Positions 30,815 through 34,135 of a stretch of 34,135 nucleotides of DNA are shown piece by piece. Under the pieces are notes generated by a model that searched no databases, was not told the DNA's origin, and saw only the letters and a list, made by a program, of their open reading frames with translations. Origin of the DNA: Acidovorax sp. (GTDB lineage: Bacteria > Pseudomonadota > Gammaproteobacteria > Burkholderiales > Burkholderiaceae_C). A program made the position numbers and the translations under genes. Each line of letters begins with the position of its first letter. Position 1 is the first letter of the stretch. The stretch is from NCBI GenBank assembly GCA_018780365.1, contig JADMJR010000144.1:1-34135 (forward strand), in the 5' to 3' direction.

Positions 30815-31747
30815 ATGGCTGCTACCGCGCGTCCACCATGCGCAAACAGCTATATTTTCAATAGCAAACTAACCCGTAGGCATTGGCTGGGCCTGGGGGT
30901 GCTGGGCCTGCTGCCCGCCGCCATGGCAGTGCACGCGGCGGATGCCCCCGCCTTGCTGCTGGCCAATGTGTACCGCCCCGGCATGCCGCTGGCCGACTAC
31001 TGGGTGAGCGAGAAGTACGATGGTGTGCGTGGCTACTGGGACGGCCAGACGCTGCGCACCCGGGGTGGCGAAACGGTGGCGGCACCGGCATGGTTCACCG
31101 CAGGCTGGCCGAGCACCCCCATGGATGGCGAGTTGTGGGCAGGGCGCGGGCGTTTTGCGCATGCGCAATCTGCCACCCGCCAGCAGCAACCCGATGACGC
31201 TGGGTGGCGGCAGATGCGCTTCATGGTGTTTGACCTGCCCACGCAAGGTGGCCCGTTTGATGAGCGCCTGCCCGCCCTGAAAGCCCTGGTCACCCAAATC
31301 CACCAGCCCTGGGTACAGGCCGTGCCGCAGCAGCGCGTGGCCACCGACGCCGCCTTGCAGGCCCTGCTGCAGCGCACCGTGCGCGCTGGTGGCGAGGGGC
31401 TGATGCTGCACAAAGGCAGCTCGCTGTACCGCTCGGGCCGCAGCGACGACCTCATCAAGCTCAAGACCCACGAAGACACCGAGGCCCTGGTGGTGGGCCA
31501 CCTGCCGGGCAAAGGCAAACATGCCGGGCGGCTGGGCGCGCTGCTGGTGGAGATGCCCTCGGGCCAGCGCTTCAAGCTGGGTGCGGGGCTGACAGACGCC
31601 GACCGCGCCGATCCGCCGCCCATCGGCAGCTGGGTGACCTACCGCTATCGCGGCACACACGACGGCGGCCTGCCGCGTTTTGCGAGTTTTGTGCGGGTGC
31701 GGCTGGACAGGCCTGCCGCCACCGCCACCGCAGTACCTGCCCGTTAA
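30815..31747 (+). CDS. Periplasmic ATP-dependent DNA ligase (LigE type)
   Basis: Predicted 310-aa minimal ATP-dependent DNA ligase, which seals nicks through a covalent AMP-lysine. The nucleotidyltransferase motifs are present in order: SEKYDGVRGY (motif I, K67), PMDGELWAG (motif III), MVFDLP (IIIa), GGEGLMLHKG (IV) and DLIKLKTHED (V). An OB-fold follows with TYRYRG near the end. An N-terminal export signal is visible: TRRHWLGLGVLGLLPAAMAV up to HAADA, with a twin arginine at 21-22. This places it in the LigE group, exported ligases thought to act on extracellular or incoming DNA. Residues 12-18 (NSYIFNSK) are coded by a dispersed GCTAT...ATAGC repeat, so the true start is uncertain; TTG 30806 is another choice. 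Confidence 0.88.
   Translation: MAATARPPCANSYIFNSKLTRRHWLGLGVLGLLPAAMAVHAADAPALLLANVYRPGMPLADYWVSEKYDGVRGYWDGQTLRTRGGETVAAPAWFTAGWPSTPMDGELWAGRGRFAHAQSATRQQQPDDAGWRQMRFMVFDLPTQGGPFDERLPALKALVTQIHQPWVQAVPQQRVATDAALQALLQRTVRAGGEGLMLHKGSSLYRSGRSDDLIKLKTHEDTEALVVGHLPGKGKHAGRLGALLVEMPSGQRFKLGAGLTDADRADPPPIGSWVTYRYRGTHDGGLPRFASFVRVRLDRPAATATAVPAR
30848..30868. repeat. GCTAT...ATAGC-type repeat, copy 4, inside the ligase 5' end
   Basis: AGCTATATTTTCAATAGCAA matches the first half of the copy at 23470. It lies in frame near the start of the ligase gene and codes part of the segment before the export signal. Confidence 0.75.
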
Positions 31748-31803
31748 GCTATTAAAAAAATAGCTGCCAGCGCTTGATGGACGCGCGCTGGCAGCCTTTT
31801 TTA
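31748..31803. terminator. Bidirectional intrinsic terminator built from a GCTAT-type repeat
   Basis: GCTGCCAGCGC (31763-31773) and GCGCTGGCAGC (31785-31795) form an 11-bp stem, followed by six T on the plus strand. On the minus strand the same stem is followed by a run of seven T (the A-run at 31754-31760). The left part, GCTATTAAAAAAATAGC, belongs to the dispersed palindrome family. It ends both the ligase gene and the converging decarboxylase gene. Confidence 0.85.
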
Positions 31804-31859
31804 TCTAAATTTCCGAGCCCCCAAGGGGCCCTGGCCGCAGCAGGGCCAGGGAGCGGAGG

Positions 31860-34135
31860 TCAGGACTTGGCGACGCAGTCCGCATAGAAGCGCACTTGGC
31901 CGTTTTCATCCTCCACCTCCACCAGGCCGTGGATGTCGGTCTCGAAGCCCGGGCACAGCTTGGCGAATTCGCGCGCGAACTTGAGGTAGTCCACGATCTT
32001 CTTGTTGAACACCTCGCCGGGGATCAGCAGCGGGATGCCCGGTGGGTACGGCGTGACCAGGCCCACGGTGATGCGGCCTTCCAGGTGGTCGATCTCGACA
32101 CGCTCGGTGGTGCGGTGCGCAATGTGCGCATAGGCGTCCGAGGGCTTCATGGCGGGCGTGAGGTCCGAGAGGTACATCTCCGTCGTGAGGCGTGCGATGT
32201 CGTACTGGGCGTACATCTGGTGCACGTGCTGGCACAGGTCCTTGAGGCCCATGCGCTCGTAGCGCTTGTGCTGCTGGCAGAACTCGGGAAGGATGCGCCA
32301 CATGGGCTGGTTCTTCTCGTAGTCGTCCTTGAACTGCTGCAGCGCCGTCAGCAGCGTGTTCCAGCGGCCCTTGGTGATGCCGATGGTGAACATGATGAAG
32401 AAGCTGTACAGGCCGGTCTTCTCCACCACCACACCGTGCTCGGCGAGGTACTTGGTGACGATGGACGCGGGGATGCCGGTCTTGTCAAACTTGCCGTCCA
32501 GGTTCAGGCCCGGAGTGACGATGGTGGACTTGATCGGGTCCAGCATGTTGAAGCCGTCCGCCAGTTGGCCAAAACCGTGCCACTTGCTGCCGTTCTTCTT
32601 GCCCTTGCCATCGCTGCGGATGATCCAGTCCTCAGCGCGGCCCAGGCCTTCGTCCACCAGCTTGTCGGGGCCCCAGACCTTGAACCACCAATCGTTCTTG
32701 CCAAAGTCGTCTTCCACCTGGCGCATGGCACGGCGGAAGTCCAGCGCTTCGAGCAGGCTTTCCTCCACCAGTGCGGTGCCACCGGGCGGCTCCATCATCG
32801 CGGCGGCCACGTCGCAGCTGGCGATGATGCTGTACTGCGGGCTGGTGCTGGTGTGCATCAGGTAGGCCTCGTTGAAGAGGTGGCGATCCAGCTTGGTGGT
32901 CTGCGAATCCTGCACCAGCACATGGCTGGCCTGGCTGATGCCGGCCAGCAGCTTGTGGATGGACTGCGTCGCGTACGTCACGGAATGCTTGGGGCGCGTG
33001 CGCTTCTTGCCCATGGCGTGGTAGCTGCCATAAAACGGGTGGAAAGCCGCGTGGGGCAACCAGGCCTCGTCAAAGTGCAGGTTGTCCACGTAGCCATCGA
33101 GCATGCCCTTGATGGTTTCGGTGTTGTAGAGCACGCCGTCGTAGGTGGACTGCGTGAGCGTGAGCACGCGGGGCTTGACCTTCTTCGCGTCCACGCCCTT
33201 GAGCAGCGGGTTGGCCTTGATCTTGGCCTGGATGGCGGCAGGCTCGAACTCGCTTTGCGGGATGGGCCCGATGATGCCGAAGTGGTTGCGCGTGGGCTTC
33301 ATGAACACCGGGATGGCCCCGGTCATGATGATGCTGTGCAGGATGGACTTGTGGCAGTTGCGGTCCACCACCACCACGTCGCCCGGCGCCACCGTGTGGT
33401 GCCACACCATCTTGTTCGATGTGGACGTGCCGTTGGTCACGAAGAAGCAGTGGTCGGCATTGAAGATGCGTGCAGCGTTGCGCTCGCTCTCGCCGATGGC
33501 GCCGTTGTGGTCCAGCAGCTGGCCCAGTTCTTCTACCGCATTGCACACGTCGGCGCGCAGCATGTTCTCGCCGTAGAACTGATGGTACATCTGGCCCACG
33601 GGACTCTTCAAAAAGGCCACGCCACCCGAGTGGCCGGGGCAGTGCCAGCTGTACGAGCCGTCTTCGGCGTAGTCGAGCAGCGCCTTGAAGAACGGCGGCT
33701 GCACGCTCTCCAGGTAGCTCTTGGCCTCGCGGATGATGTGGCGCGCCACAAATTCGGGGGTGTCCTCGAACATGTGGATGAAGCCATGCAGCTCGCGCAG
33801 GATGTCGTTGGGCAGGTGGCGGCTGGTCTTGGTCTCGCCGTGCACATAGATCGGCACTTCGGTGTTCTTGCGGCGCACCTCGCCAATGAAGTTGCGCAGG
33901 CTCAAAACGATGGGATCAAGCCCATCCCCGCCCGAGAACTCTTCATCGTCGATCGACAGGATGAACGCGCTGGCGCGGCTTTGCTGCTGCGCAAATTGCG
34001 ACAGATCACCGTAGCTGGTGACACCAACCACCTCGAAGCCCTCGGCCTCGATGGCCTGCGCCAGCGCACGGATGCCAAGACCCGAGGTGTTCTCGGAACG
34101 ATAGTCTTCATCGATGATGATGATGGGAAAGCGAA
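31860..34135 (-). CDS. Orn/Lys/Arg decarboxylase, PLP-dependent (5' end outside window)
   Basis: The gene runs off the right edge; 757 residues are visible. It belongs to the large fold-type I amino acid decarboxylases (AdiA/LdcI/SpeF group). The visible N-terminus (RFPIIIIDEDYRSENTSGLG) is the flavodoxin-like wing domain. The core has the landmarks SWHCPGHSGGVAFLKSPVG, FVTNGTSTSNKM, LHFDEAW and the PLP lysine in TQSIHKLLAG. The C-terminal domain ends with VTPYPPGIPLLIPGE, conserved in the family. Reaction: decarboxylation of a basic amino acid to its polyamine precursor, taking up a proton. Which of arginine, lysine or ornithine is used cannot be told from sequence alone here. No antiporter gene is visible in the window. 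Confidence 0.92.
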   Translation of the reverse strand, partial: RFPIIIIDEDYRSENTSGLGIRALAQAIEAEGFEVVGVTSYGDLSQFAQQQSRASAFILSIDDEEFSGGDGLDPIVLSLRNFIGEVRRKNTEVPIYVHGETKTSRHLPNDILRELHGFIHMFEDTPEFVARHIIREAKSYLESVQPPFFKALLDYAEDGSYSWHCPGHSGGVAFLKSPVGQMYHQFYGENMLRADVCNAVEELGQLLDHNGAIGESERNAARIFNADHCFFVTNGTSTSNKMVWHHTVAPGDVVVVDRNCHKSILHSIIMTGAIPVFMKPTRNHFGIIGPIPQSEFEPAAIQAKIKANPLLKGVDAKKVKPRVLTLTQSTYDGVLYNTETIKGMLDGYVDNLHFDEAWLPHAAFHPFYGSYHAMGKKRTRPKHSVTYATQSIHKLLAGISQASHVLVQDSQTTKLDRHLFNEAYLMHTSTSPQYSIIASCDVAAAMMEPPGGTALVEESLLEALDFRRAMRQVEDDFGKNDWWFKVWGPDKLVDEGLGRAEDWIIRSDGKGKKNGSKWHGFGQLADGFNMLDPIKSTIVTPGLNLDGKFDKTGIPASIVTKYLAEHGVVVEKTGLYSFFIMFTIGITKGRWNTLLTALQQFKDDYEKNQPMWRILPEFCQQHKRYERMGLKDLCQHVHQMYAQYDIARLTTEMYLSDLTPAMKPSDAYAHIAHRTTERVEIDHLEGRITVGLVTPYPPGIPLLIPGEVFNKKIVDYLKFAREFAKLCPGFETDIHGLVEVEDENGQVRFYADCVAKS

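Overview
The window looks like chromosome from a betaproteobacterium of the family Comamonadaceae, most like Acidovorax or a near relative. The reasons are high GC, several Bug-type (TctC-like) periplasmic binding proteins each next to a LysR regulator, and short dispersed palindromes built on GCTAT...ATAGC between genes. No tRNA, rRNA, CRISPR array, transposase or phage gene was seen. The genus call is inference; no 16S or marker search was possible.

Layout. (1) 1-4.7 kb: a zinc-less medium-chain dehydrogenase, a 91-bp tandem array of palindromes, a minus-strand run (MBL-fold protein with a degraded metal motif, a 91-aa helical protein, a CGWC thioredoxin-fold protein), and a divergent LysR regulator. 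(2) 4.7-8.7 kb: an AtuA / AtuA-C-like / Bug operon with its divergent LysR regulator. (3) 8.9-10.2 kb: an ArsR repressor and a di-iron sterol-desaturase-family membrane enzyme that share an operator-like dyad. (4) 10.2-16.9 kb, all on the minus strand: a CSS-EAL c-di-GMP phosphodiesterase, two unknown membrane proteins with acidic segments, an HTH protein fused to an apparently dead ATPase domain, and, overlapping it by 16 nt, a membrane AAA ATPase whose periplasmic part resembles the disulfide-loop region of a type IV pilin. This is the best candidate for an undescribed system. (5) 17.0-18.3 kb: an orphan PhnD-type binding protein with a long leader holding a sequence like the core of a c-di-GMP-I riboswitch. 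(6) 18.3-23.4 kb: an operon of Bug protein, fluoroacetate-dehalogenase-type hydrolase, LeuC-like and LeuD-like subunits, with 4-nt overlaps and a divergent LysR regulator. (7) 23.5-29.9 kb: an unknown gene and the peptide ABC importer yejABEF. (8) 29.9-34.1 kb: fabI, a periplasmic ATP-dependent DNA ligase (LigE type), a bidirectional terminator, and the 3' part of a PLP-dependent Orn/Lys/Arg decarboxylase that runs off the window end.

How genes work together. Two operons have the same plan: a Bug solute receptor beside enzymes of a carboxylic-acid pathway and a divergent LysR sensor. Their substrates cannot be read from the sequence. The 10.2-13.7 kb pair suggests an envelope sensor (pilin-like ectodomain plus active AAA ATPase) coupled to a DNA-binding pseudo-ATPase. 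The membrane protein pair and the EAL enzyme lie directly upstream on the same strand, but membership in one transcript is not shown.
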